Below the pieces are notes generated by a model. That model did no database searches. It was not told the origin of the DNA and worked only from the letters and a program-made list of their open reading frames with translations. Below, piece after piece: positions 1 to 9,520 of a stretch of 64,000 bases of DNA (positions within the stretch are counted from its first letter, which is position 1; each line of letters begins with the position of its first letter). The position numbers were made by a program, and so were the translations under genes. Source of the DNA: Triatoma infestans (Eukaryota; Arthropoda; Insecta; Hemiptera; Reduviidae); contig JAAEAF010009006.1 of NCBI GenBank assembly GCA_011037195.1, forward strand, positions 1 through 64,000. The letters run 5' to 3'.

Positions 1-199
1 CAGTACAGTATACTCCTAAAAGTTTCTTATCCCCCTTCAGTAATAAAAATGACTTCATAAAACACTGAGCATACTTAACACCACGATTAAAATTTAGTTA
101 TAAAGTACCCTTCAAAACATGCTATTTATTATACACTATTTGCTAATGTCTCACACACACATAGTAACATAACCTAATAACTCCCGCACATACATAACA

Positions 200-365
200 A
201 TCAACAAACCAACAAGTGTCGAGTGTAACAGAAACATTGCATTGAACTGATCTCTTTTGCACGAACTTCTCACTTTCTCTTTTCTCTTTTGAATCTACAC
301 TGACGATAGATGAAAATCTGAAATCGGTTAAGATTAAAAGAAATATGCATGCTACGGCTGACATA
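200..365 (+). repeat. Degraded hammerhead-bearing repeat, CTGACGA variant, one arm
   Basis: This stretch is homologous to the reverse complement of about 53,400-53,540. Both share the blocks gagtgtaacagaaacattg and atgcatgctacg in the same order, with a hammerhead-like core between them. Only one arm is present; I see no inverted partner in the first 200 bases. The upstream 140 bases of the window show nothing recognisable. Confidence 0.6.
300..330 (+). ncRNA. Hammerhead-ribozyme-like motif, degraded
   Basis: CTGACGA at 300-306 is followed by U, a 4-bp stem II (AGAU/AUCU with loop GAAA) and GAAA at 320-323. A short UCGG stem III and UU come next. Stem II keeps pairing although its bases differ from the related copy at 53,434-53,467 (GGGU/AUCC). 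Flanking AAUCU and AGAUU could form an outer part of stem I, but the pairs next to the core are missing, so activity is doubtful. Confidence 0.5.
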
Positions 366-1422
366 AATATCAGTTTAAAGTTTTATTATTAATTCAATAT
401 TAACAGTTTCTAAATCTAGATAAATTTCTTCCACATAATTGTCTAAATTAACAGACATGCTTATTTAATATAATTACACTTTCAACGAACTGAATTGAAA
501 TCAAATATCATTGGGTAATTTCCAATTCGTTCCTTTATACATTTTTAAATTTTTTTTTTTTGGTTCAACTGTCTTAATTACTAATAACATGGACGTACTT
601 GCTGGATTAATTTTAAAATTATATATAGATGAAAAAAATAGATTATAAACTTTTAAAATGATAATACAGTTCTCTCAAGGCTAGGAACCTAACAGCAGCA
701 AGGACGCTGTTGGATCCTCACCAACTGTTCGTCTGGAAACCCTAATCATCTTTCGTTCCGCTCCCTGTATTCTGTTGTCCGGTAAATTAACTTTAATTTT
801 GGCAGTTTTTTTTTTTCTGCTTTCATGTTCATTAAATAAAGTTTTCAATTAATTTTTTTTTTTTAAAATAACAAATTTTATCATTTTTATATTCTTGGCT
901 TAAACTGTAATCTTTATGGTAAGTTTTCTCTGCATAAGCAATTTGAATTATCCAGTTTCATTGTTTAAAATAAATTTGCGATCGTGCTTTTTATTTGGTT
1001 CTATTTTTACGTTTAATTGTTTTCCATTTCACATGCTTTAATACTTATTAATATTGAATATGACTTATACAATTTTTTAAATCTGGAAATCTGTTTGTCT
1101 CCAGACTATTAGAAAACATAGTTTTTTATTTGGAATAACAATACTTCATTCTGAATTTATCGACTACTTTATGGTTTATCAGTAGAATTAGAAATATAAT
1201 TTTACAACTTTATATTATAAGGATCAATGTAAAACACCCATGTGGAAAACTCATTGCCGAGTGCTTTTGCTTTCCATTTTTTCGAAATATTTATTTGAAG
1301 AAAATGATTTTTATTATTAGTAAAGAGTGGTGTGATAACCTTAGACTCTGAACTATATTTCGAAATATACAACCATATCATGATTCATTCATCTTGATAA
1401 TACTTATAAGAATAGAGACGTA
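366..1422. other. AT-rich DNA, nothing recognised
   Basis: Mostly A/T runs. A slightly GC-richer patch at about 675-785 has no convincing reading frame or repeat partner in the window. Confidence 0.5.
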
Positions 1423-1469
1423 AACGCAGCATCAGAGATATTTTCCGTGATAGCGGAACTATATTACAA

Positions 1470-1625
1470 CTCCTTTGTAATATAGTTTATATTATTATAT
1501 TTTATTATAGATTCCAAGTTCCAAATTTTTGTATCCGCTTTCCTCGCCGGGTTATATCCTTTAAAATCCTTCCAGCTCTTTCATTCTTATTTCTCTTAAT
1601 AATAGTAGTTTAAGAGGAACGGGTT
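1470..1625 (+). repeat. Direct repeat copy 1 of a ~155-bp unit
   Basis: This block (cctttgtaatatag ... taagaggaacgggt) recurs at 2,329-2,485, about 859 bp away, with only a few differences by eye. Part of it also resembles 3,590-3,630. It lies inside the DNA that interrupts the left arm of the hammerhead element. Confidence 0.8.
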
Positions 1626-1688
1626 TCAAAGAGACGGATAAATTGCAGAGAGAGAGAGTGACATAAAATTTGACAGGATCACTCTCTG

Positions 1689-1878
1689 CGTGTCATCCTT
1701 GCGCAGGGGATTACATTAGATTACATTAGATTTTCTCTTCCTAGGAGCCTCTACAGCCCACTGTCCGGTGATGGACAGTGTTGTCTGTAACGGGAGAACA
1801 CTGTCCGGAGGCCGGCAGTGCACTGAGAAGGCTCCGGGCGCAAATGACCACAGATGTTGAGACGCCTAAAATAAAAAA
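1689..1878 (+). mobile_element. tRNA-derived SINE, internally deleted head
   Basis: The SINE body is present (agattttctcttcctaggag, then gacagtgttgtctgtaacg, then the tail ending in an A-rich run). It is flanked by an 11-bp target duplication atcactctctg at 1,678-1,688 and 1,879-1,889. The tRNA-like head keeps only a leader and ggggatta and lacks the B box, so this copy arose with or acquired an internal deletion. Confidence 0.85.
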
Positions 1879-2163
1879 ATCACTCTCTGGCTAAGGTCAG
1901 ACTAGAGTGGGATAGACGGTTTAAATACAGCTACTGGAGAGTATTCCAGAGTCTTGCAGCAGAGTTCATAGGCAGTTACAACGTATCAACAACCTTTCTC
2001 GTTACCTCTCACTACCATTTTATATCTTCCACTCTAATGTAAAGTCCAGTTAGTTTGTGTTACCTTACTATTATACAGTGTTAAGCTTTATTTCTAGTTC
2101 ATCTATCTATCTAATCCAATTTCTCTCCTTCACATACCCATTATACCTGCTTCCTTTTATGGT

Positions 2164-2201
2164 CATCGACCGGTTTCGGGCATTTGCCCATCATCAGGAT
2201 G
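2164..2201 (-). ncRNA. Hammerhead-ribozyme-like motif, core intact (family 1)
   Basis: On the minus strand, CATC (stem I 5' side) precedes CTGATGA at 2,197-2,191. It is followed by U, GGGC/GCCC stem II with a 4-nt loop, GAAA at 2,177-2,174, palindromic CCGG, UC, and GATG (2,167-2,164), which pairs perfectly with CATC. Every conserved core position of a type I hammerhead is present. The two-base-pair stem III without a loop is the kind known to favour dimeric folding. The extra U at the base of stem II departs from the canonical closing G-C pair. Predicted cleavage falls between 2,168 and 2,167. Confidence 0.65.
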
Positions 2202-2328
2202 TTTTTTTTGTCAAATAGTATGATAACATAGACAGTCCCAGAGGAAATTTAGTTGATACACTCAGAGTTATATCATTTTGTGGTGGACAAATGTGAGATA
2301 TAATATTGTAATTACAATGTTTAGTACA

Positions 2329-2485
2329 ACTCCTTTGTAATTATAGTTTTTATTATTATATTTTATTATAGATTCCAAGTTCCAAATTTTTGTATCCGCT
2401 TTCCTCGCCGTGTTATATCCTTCAAAATCCTTCCAGCTCTTTCATTCTTGTTTCTCTTAATAATAGTTGTTTAAGAGGAACGGGT
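2329..2485 (+). repeat. Direct repeat copy 2 of the ~155-bp unit
   Basis: Second copy of the unit at 1,470-1,625. It lies inside the central region of the same hammerhead element, downstream of a segment (2,265-2,330) that resembles 3,541-3,600. Confidence 0.8.
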
Positions 2486-2726
2486 TATTAGCCCGTAGCC
2501 TCCAATCCTGATAATAGGGCTGCTATCTATCGCATCAGGCTGTCATGTGTGTTTCTTCGAACCTCTGGTGTTCTGAGGTACTACTTCCTTAGACTGCACT
2601 TTCTGTGCCCTCAGCTTAAAATACACTGTTGGTCGTTCAGTTACTGTCGAAGCTGCATCCAGGGGCACCACGCGGAGGAAACCAACTCACCTCTACACTG
2701 TCTAGACGGTAGGAGAGAACAGGACT

Positions 2727-2749
2727 ATGATGATGATGATGATGATGAT
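2727..2749 (+). repeat. (ATG)n microsatellite
   Basis: A short run of atg/gat trinucleotides in the centre of the hammerhead element. Confidence 0.9.
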
Positions 2750-2835
2750 ATTTTATTATATATTATTCTGTGTGTGGTTGTGAGAATAAAATTTGCTCTG
2801 GGCAAGTCTATGTTATCACGCAATTTGACAAAAAA

Positions 2836-2873
2836 CATCCTGATGATGGGCGAATGCCCGAAACCGGTCGACG
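2836..2873 (+). ncRNA. Hammerhead-ribozyme-like motif, core intact (family 1, right arm)
   Basis: CATC is followed by CTGATGA (2,840-2,846), U, GGGC GAAU GCCC, GAAA (2,860-2,863), CCGG, UC and GACG. The core is complete. Stem I has one mismatch compared with the left-arm copy (GACG instead of GATG). It is in inverted orientation to the motif at 2,164-2,201. Confidence 0.65.
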
Positions 2874-2965
2874 ATCACAAAAAGAAGCAGGCTATCACCG
2901 AAAATATCTCTGATGCTTTCCAGCTCTGCGGAATCAACCACAACAACTATGTAAATGCAACCACT

Positions 2966-3540
2966 TTCACACTTACATATTTTTGGTGGAAATTATTAAT
3001 AATATAAGGATCGCCACTAATTTTGGATTTCAGTATTCCTTTTCAGTATTTTGGATTTCAGTATCCCTTAATTTCATTAAAAAACCCTAAACCTTCTCCA
3101 AGGAAGCGAAAAATTGTTGTTACTAAAAATAAATTAACAGATAATACAGGTCAATTTTGCTTATAAAATATAATTATTCAAAATTTGATTTTGAATTATT
3201 GTAAATTTATTGAATGTGTATAAATATATAAAAACTGGCTGAGAATTCACTAATAAATAAAAGGATGTTTGCTACCTTGGCAATGGATACACCCCACTTG
3301 ACACAGCAACTAAATCTAACAGTCTAGGGGAGATTTATTTTTATTTATTAAACAGACTCAAGATATAAAAATAGCAAAGATGGAGTGAACTATATCACCA
3401 TTATTATTAACTATGGGCCTAATATTATTATTATTATTTTTATTATTATAAAGGTAGATAAGCCTAATGCTATATAACATATCTTGAGGCTGGCATAAAT
3501 TTATCATTTTTGCAAATTATATTTTGGGCGTCAATTACCC
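2966..3540. other. AT-rich DNA, nothing recognised
   Basis: A/T-rich sequence with TTA-type simple repeats near 3,420-3,450 and no coding signal. Confidence 0.5.
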
Positions 3541-4460
3541 AGAATTATATCATTTTGTGGATAAATGTGACATATAACTTACAATGTTTATCAACCCCTT
3601 TGTAATTATAGTTTATATTTTTTTTTTTTTAATTTAAGGCGCCTCAACATCTGTGGTCATTGGCGCTTAGCAGTGCAGTGCAACGCCGGCCAGTGTTAGT
3701 TCGTTCTAGAGACTGTCCAATGTCCATCACCGGACAGTGCCTGTAGAGGCTCCTAAAAGAAAAAAATCATTTTTAGCACAGCTGGATGAGAACCCGTGTT
3801 CTCCGCGTGGTTTATATTATTATATATATGTAGTATATTCTGTGTGTGCGTGTGAACAAAATATTATAAAAACGAATAATCGCAGTGAGCTCAAATTTAT
3901 TCCATTTAGCAACTACCATCGCATCTGACCTGAAGATTTCAAGCAAAATCCATGAACCCCGGAATTAAATGGGCCATTTTACTGAATGGTTTTTTTCGCG
4001 TATTTCATAAAAATAGCTCCAACAATTTTTTTTTTTTTTTAAACTTCATGTAACTATTATATCCATAAATATGTCTTACTATTATTTCAAACTAATTTAC
4101 CAGAAAAATTTATTATTCGTGCGGTTATGTGGAAAGCAGCAATTTTAAGCTTTCCTCTAAAGTGTCGTTTTAGTATAATGTTTGGTTTGTTTGTCACCCG
4201 TATACTTTTAAATCTTAAGTTCCGGTTAACTGGAATTGCGACTCTAAACAATTGGATTTTGACATTTTTTTAGATTTTTCTCGAAAACCACTACAACGAT
4301 TTTCTTAACTCCACATATAAACAAATCTCACTTTTATCTGAAACATTTCTCCAGAAAATTTTTTTTTATAAAATTTAGATCTTCCCCCCCACCTCTATGT
4401 ACTCATTACATTCCCCCCCACCTCCGAGTAACATTTTTAGTTTAAAATAAAAAAAAAGTA
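3541..4460 (-). repeat. Family T repeat fragments interrupted by a SINE
   Basis: The 3,541-3,620 part resembles 2,265-2,340. The 3,811-3,930 part carries the typical microsatellite-side block (tgtgtgtgcgtgtgaacaaaatat) and a gcaactaccatcgcatc block. The 4,130-4,460 part has the degraded unit (caacgattttctt, cctctaaagtg, runs of C) seen in family T elsewhere. Orientation is opposite to the 14.9-kb copy. Confidence 0.55.
3620..3809 (-). mobile_element. tRNA-derived SINE, 5' truncated
   Basis: Reverse-complement SINE: a poly-T run (the A tail), then the aaggcgcctcaacatctgtgg tail region, the body with ccatcaccggacagtg, and the end of the tRNA-like head (gagaacccgtgttctccgcg). The A box is missing. 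A 9-bp target duplication gtttatatt flanks it at 3,611-3,619 and 3,810-3,818. It inserted into a family T copy. Confidence 0.85.
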
Positions 4461-5290
4461 AGTAAAGTAATGCCTATTTTTTCAGGCGGGCTTAACGTCC
4501 AACTACCAAATTAGTTTAAAGGTAATTTTGTAACTTTTTTTTAAATTAATTATATTGACTGTAGTAAGAGAAAGCGTAAGAGTGTTTATTTCATATCTGA
4601 TTTAATTTTTTCATTTTCAAAAAATCGATGTGAGCTGTTTCATTATTAAAAAACTTCTCAACTTTCACAAACAATTTTAACGAAATATTGTTTCTCAAAA
4701 TGCTATCCTAAAATTTCCTAATTTTTACCCATATTATATTGTGTTAATGATACAAAATGAGTCATTCCTTTTGAGTCAGCCCTTTTTTTAAAAAAAGAAT
4801 TAAACAAGAAATATTCATTATATTTAAGTTGTAATAATTTAATTTATTTCATATATTAAATACACGAGTATACATTATTTTTTTTTAATGCTGATTAGAA
4901 CTCTTTTTTAATCAATTAATGCTTGTAATTTTTAATTATATATAATTCTTTTCTATCAGATTTCATAATTTAAAACTATTTTCTATTGCGAAACCAATTT
5001 TGGAGATTGCATTCGGCTTAATTAGCTACTCGTTTACGTCTTTATCTAGGATTTCAATCTTCATCTTTTATAGTGAAGCTTATGGCGTTACTTTAAAAAT
5101 GGCTTGTACTTAATATCTTTTTGGAATGTAATGCATCAAGATGTTTAGAGAGATGGGTTAAAAATCCAAATTCCTATGACTGAAGAAACTATTTCGATTG
5201 CCTGGCAGCCGTAAGTTTTTGAAATAAAACTAATTAAATTGTAATTATCCTGTAAAAAATATCAGAGGGATATTCAAGTGGATTATTTAT
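4461..5290. other. AT-rich DNA, nothing recognised
   Basis: Long A/T runs without repeat partners or coding frames that I can support. Confidence 0.5.
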
Positions 5291-5299
5291 TATTTGTCT

Positions 5300-5640
5300 A
5301 TGGGGAGGGAAACCCTACGCTCTCCAAAGCCTCACTGGGCCCATATAGTTATCCCAAGAAAAACAACAACAAGCCGGGTCTATAACAAAAATCCAGACCC
5401 GGATCTAATCCATCTAAGATTCACCGCAGTCCGAATAAATCGGACAATAACCTTAAGAGGAAATAGCCTTAAGCTCTTCCACAGATATCCTATTCCGACT
5501 AAAGGTCCTGAACCTAATTTCCTCACAACCCAAGCAATCCAGTCATAAGATGGATGGGTTGTTTCCTCCTCTGTCTCACAGACTCTACAAAATGGATCCG
5601 GCATGAGCTCCATTATGTAGAGATGTCTCCAATATTCAAG
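5300..5640 (-). pseudogene. C-terminal fragment of an RNaseH-type (R1-like) LINE ORF2
   Basis: Minus-strand translation gives EYWRHLYIMELMPDPFCRVC followed by ETEEETTHPSYD. This is the zinc-knuckle-like region (CX2C ... H) that follows the RNase H domain in many insect LINEs. About 75 residues run to a stop near 5,380. The usual C-terminal half of the knuckle (H...C) is altered, and no reverse transcriptase is nearby, so this is a 5'-truncated relic. The LINE clade is an inference. Confidence 0.7.
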
Positions 5641-8149
5641 TGGAGCGAATGTTCATGGTAATTGCCATGAATCAAAACGTTGAACTGAAATATTTGCCAT
5701 GAACGATTTCTGCATACCAGTTTTGCATATTTGTACTATATTTAATAGTATATTTCTATTTATTTGCAGGGATTTCAGTGTTAGGCTTTTATGATCCACT
5801 AGTAGGGCGCCATTACTAGCATAATCATAGGAGAAAAGAAAATTCAATTATATTAGTGGTTTTCTATGGTCTAATATATATGGGACCTGGTTTCAAAGTT
5901 TATTCATGATCGACTGTCTACTTAGATCTCTTCTACACACTAATGAACTAACAGTTAACTTCAAAGAAAAAACTTTATATTTTAGCGGAAGCTTATCAAA
6001 AATAAAAATTAAAATATTTAAAAACTGGTAGCAACATGGTTGTAAAGTGTTTGTTTTGTTTCTTTTCTAATGTGTAAACAAATCATCTAACTTTATATGG
6101 AGTCATCATCCTTATATTCATCGTTGAATGAAGAACTTTAGCTATAAACATTCCTTAAATTCTTTTGTCTGAGAGATATTAATTTTTTTTTGTTTGTTTA
6201 GAACTATTTATTGAAATTATTACTCGAATTATATACTTTTACATGTTAGCATGCATTGCTTGAATATCAAAACCACTGCATTCTCTTTAAAAAATTAAAC
6301 TTTAAAAACAAAATACAAATATAAGTTACAGATCCCCACTATTTTATTGTTAAATCTTCTCTTATATTAATCGTGGTGACAAGAATGAAGTTTTTTATTT
6401 CCTTTTCTCTCTCTCTCTCATTTTAGTACCAGCGGTAGTAAGGTTGTCATAGGTTTTGTTTACCATTTCTACATGAAGAAATATGTGGCGGGTGTTAAGG
6501 TTGCAGGTAGCCGGCTGTAGTTTGTAAAAGAAATCTCTTCTCTTTTTTGATGGTCTAGGTAGCAAGAATAAAGTAGTAGGACCATTCTGACGGACAGATA
6601 CAGAGACATAAGAGGGGTATTTTATTTGTATTTGTGTACGCGCGTTTGTGTGTGTGTGTGTGAGACAATCTCACATTTTGCTCTCTATGGACGGGGTAGT
6701 GAGGGGTGGGGGTCCTCTATGATGGCGGACAGTTCGGAGGCCACCCTTGGACCAGTCACTTTACTATTTGCCATCTCATAAACATATTTATTATTATTTG
6801 TGTGTATTATATTTATTTCCTAGTTAATGATTGTAAAAATATGTGATAATTTTAAGAAAAATCTTTTTTTAATTTCGTTGACAAATTGTTCACAAATTAT
6901 GATGTTATCCCAAGGAGTAGCAACGAATGTTATCAAGTTTTGGTAAATATATTATTATTGCATTTACTTTAAATATTATGTTATCATTATGATTATGGGA
7001 AAAAATGTATTATTTTTTTTTTTTTAGCCTGTTTAGCCACTGATCTTTCATCACTGTTGTAGATTTAAGACTGTTTTGTTCTATATAAATTACCCCGTGA
7101 CCAATTTTCGACCTACTTCTTTATAACTTTTTTTCGATCAATAACTAATTGAGTTCTTTTCAAAATTTATTTTACATGAAATCTATTTAATGACTGAAAT
7201 TTGATTCAATAAAGCCACATGGGGTGCGTAAAATATTAATTCAATTCGTACAAATATTAACCCAAACGTGTTCAATTAATCATAGAATATTTACCCTCAA
7301 GTTAAAATAGTTCAATTTATGTAGTACGTATAAATTACGTACCTATATAGTTGGTTCAGATTAGAAAAATTAAGTAATCATATTTTCTATTAACAAATCT
7401 AATGCTCTGACATTTTGATTATATTTATATGAAAAAACGTGGTTTATAAATTGTTGGGATCTTTTCAGAGCCATACAATTAAAGAATCATAAAGTTCAAT
7501 TTTGAAAAGTGACCTCTGTTTAAGTGTTTTTTCTTTTTTTAAACTGTTACTCATGAGCAACTTAATCCAACAACGATCTCACAAATATGAACTTTTAATT
7601 TATTGTTCTATGGGTATATTATTCCTTAAAATTAGCGAAACGGAAATATTAACTTCATTATTATTCAGATTTCTAATATCTTATCCAAAAAAAAAAATGT
7701 TGGATTTTTAAAACACAGTAAAAAATAGATTTATTATCGTGGTTATTTTTAATTCGTGGTTATTACCGCGAAATTTGTGTGTAAATGTATGAATATAATA
7801 AAAACGAAAAAATATGAATTTCAGACTTGATACTTCATTTAGCTTATTATCACTCTATCCGTTAAAAATGTTTCGAACGGAATCCATCAACCAAAGTTTC
7901 ATTTTACTGAACTTTACTTTTTTGTTTTGCTTTAGGCAATTTTTTTTTTTCGCATACTAATTAAGCACATATAGGCCTGCCAGGTTTTTGTTTGAAATAT
8001 TTCTTTCTTTGACAAATTTATATTTGCAACGTTCAAGCGTTCCAAGTGCCAGTTTCGTGTTGCATAATTTTTTCTACTAAAGTTTCACAATATTTAAATT
8101 ATTCGTAATGCATTGCTAGAATTCCAAATTCAAAGAAATTCGATTAAAA
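5641..8149. other. AT-rich DNA with one GC-richer patch, no gene recognised
   Basis: Mostly A/T-rich. At about 6,405-6,770 composition rises, with a CT run, a short TG microsatellite (6,645-6,661) and a G-rich patch (gtagtgaggggtgggggtcc). I see no domain, repeat partner or convincing reading frame there. An A+T tract with many T runs fills the rest. Confidence 0.45.
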
Positions 8150-8345
8150 CTAGAAATGTAACTTTCCAGATTGGAGCTCACGAGTTTTTTTTTCTGAATT
8201 TACTCGAAAACGGGTTCATCGTTTTTTTTTTTTTTTTTAATTTAGAATATTAAATGCATGTATATATAAAAACATATCATCTCTTTTAGAAATAGCCCCA
8301 CCCTCCAAATTATTTTGGTGGTTCTGGGGAATCTGCGAAGTTAGG
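8150..8345 (-). repeat. Degraded family T fragment
   Basis: It contains the tactcgaaaacgggttcatcg block followed by a T run and the ccccaccctcc patch, in the order seen in other minus-oriented family T copies. Confidence 0.4.
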
Positions 8346-9287
8346 CTTCAATTTTAAGCGGCTAGTACGAGTTTTGCAGGGACTGGTGGGTGGTTCCACC
8401 AAGAATAGATAATCACTTTTTCAGCGAAATTGTTATGAAAAATATTTTCTCGAAAAGCTTTGATGATAAACCTCCACTGCAAGCGTGTAAACTGATTTTG
8501 CCCAGTACAAATCTATAGTATCACACTGTATATCAAGTCATTATGAAAATTGGCGATTGCCCGTCGAAGTAAGCTAATAAAGTGTCTTTGTTGTTACAAT
8601 GTTGCCTGCATTGATAAACTTTACTATTTAGACCTTTATTATCCATTCTGTTATGATGATTCCTCCTGCAATGGTGCACCATGTCTCTTTTTCGTTGGTC
8701 TATTAGGCGGTCACTTAAGACAACAAACAAACATAACAGCCTATCTAATGGTGGCCATAAAGAGCATATACATCTCTTTCAAACTTATACTTAGTTTAGA
8801 GAACAATCATTTCAAAATGGGCTCCCTGTTACTTTTTATTTTCTTTTTTTTTACCAGCGACATCTTCATTTCAAAATGTGTTCTGAAAACAGTACCTGTG
8901 CATGGCATTGACTAATGACTTCAACCCATGATTACATATATTAAACTACCACTAGATAGTTTAATTTCTAAGAACTAGTTCATGTTTACTTATTCAGGGC
9001 TGATTTTTACATTTTTTGTAATATTAATTGGTTATATTATCTTGGTGTTTTATTAATTAATAAAATCCTTTATTCTCTCTCTCTCAGAAAAAATGTATTT
9101 TAATTACTTTATTTTAAATTATTTAAAATTTCCATTGAATGTAGCAATTTAATTTCTAACGAATTTGTTTTATTAAAATGTTCCTTTTTGCGTTTTTATG
9201 TAGGCTAGAGCATATGCATTATCATATAGGTATGTGATTATGAGTTATTATTAAAAGAACAAATATGTCGGAATGAAATAAGAAAGA
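8346..9287. other. No gene recognised
   Basis: Open frames at about 8,530-8,915 exist on both strands, but they have no recognisable domain and overlap each other, so I do not call a gene. The remainder is AT-rich. Confidence 0.45.
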
Positions 9288-9520
9288 GTGGAAATATATA
9301 ATGATACAATTATTAGCTTTCTTTACATGGTGGCAGCAGTGGGATTAACAATGACAGTTGAATTAACATCGATACAATTATCACAGATAATTAACAAGGC
9401 GATTCATTCCGTAGTCAGTCAGAACTTGATCCAGGCAGTAGTCATTAGCTATCAAGTACCACCAGCTGAAAAGTTTAACCTCATCCCGAAGAATGGAGCG
9501 ATTGGCCTCCCATAGTGGGT
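9288..9520 (+). pseudogene. Scrap of a gypsy-like gag ORF (tentative)
   Basis: One frame reads VPPAEKFNL. A +1 frame shift continues with HPEEWSDWPP. Together they resemble the PPEKFDF...PEEW motif near the start of gag-like proteins in arthropod gypsy retrotransposons. No protease, RT or LTR is attached. The match is short, so it could be coincidence. Confidence 0.4.

Larger units (their letters stand above)
1423..2965. repeat. Composite hammerhead foldback element, family 1, with nested insertions
   Basis: The outer left arm (cagagatattttccgtgatag, about 1,425-1,453) resumes at 2,146 with cctgcttcc. This implies roughly 690 bases of inserted DNA between them. The inner left arm (2,146-2,253) carries an antisense hammerhead-like motif and pairs with the right arm (about 2,787-2,960), which carries the sense motif. 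Arm-internal blocks such as gataacatagac recur at 19.7, 25.3, 44.4 and 57.5 kb. The centre (2,255-2,785) holds unrelated sequence, including a GAT microsatellite. No transposase is visible, so the element is non-autonomous. Confidence 0.7.

Noticed and set aside
1454..2145. Complete LTR retrotransposon interrupting the hammerhead element
   Set aside because: TTTAAATA and promoter-like sequence are present around 1,920, but there are no paired TG...CA ends or coding region. Only an insertion of unknown type can be claimed.
2549..3007. 152-codon frame as a gene
   Set aside because: It runs through the GAT microsatellite and the right arm of the hammerhead element, so it is a chance frame across repeats.
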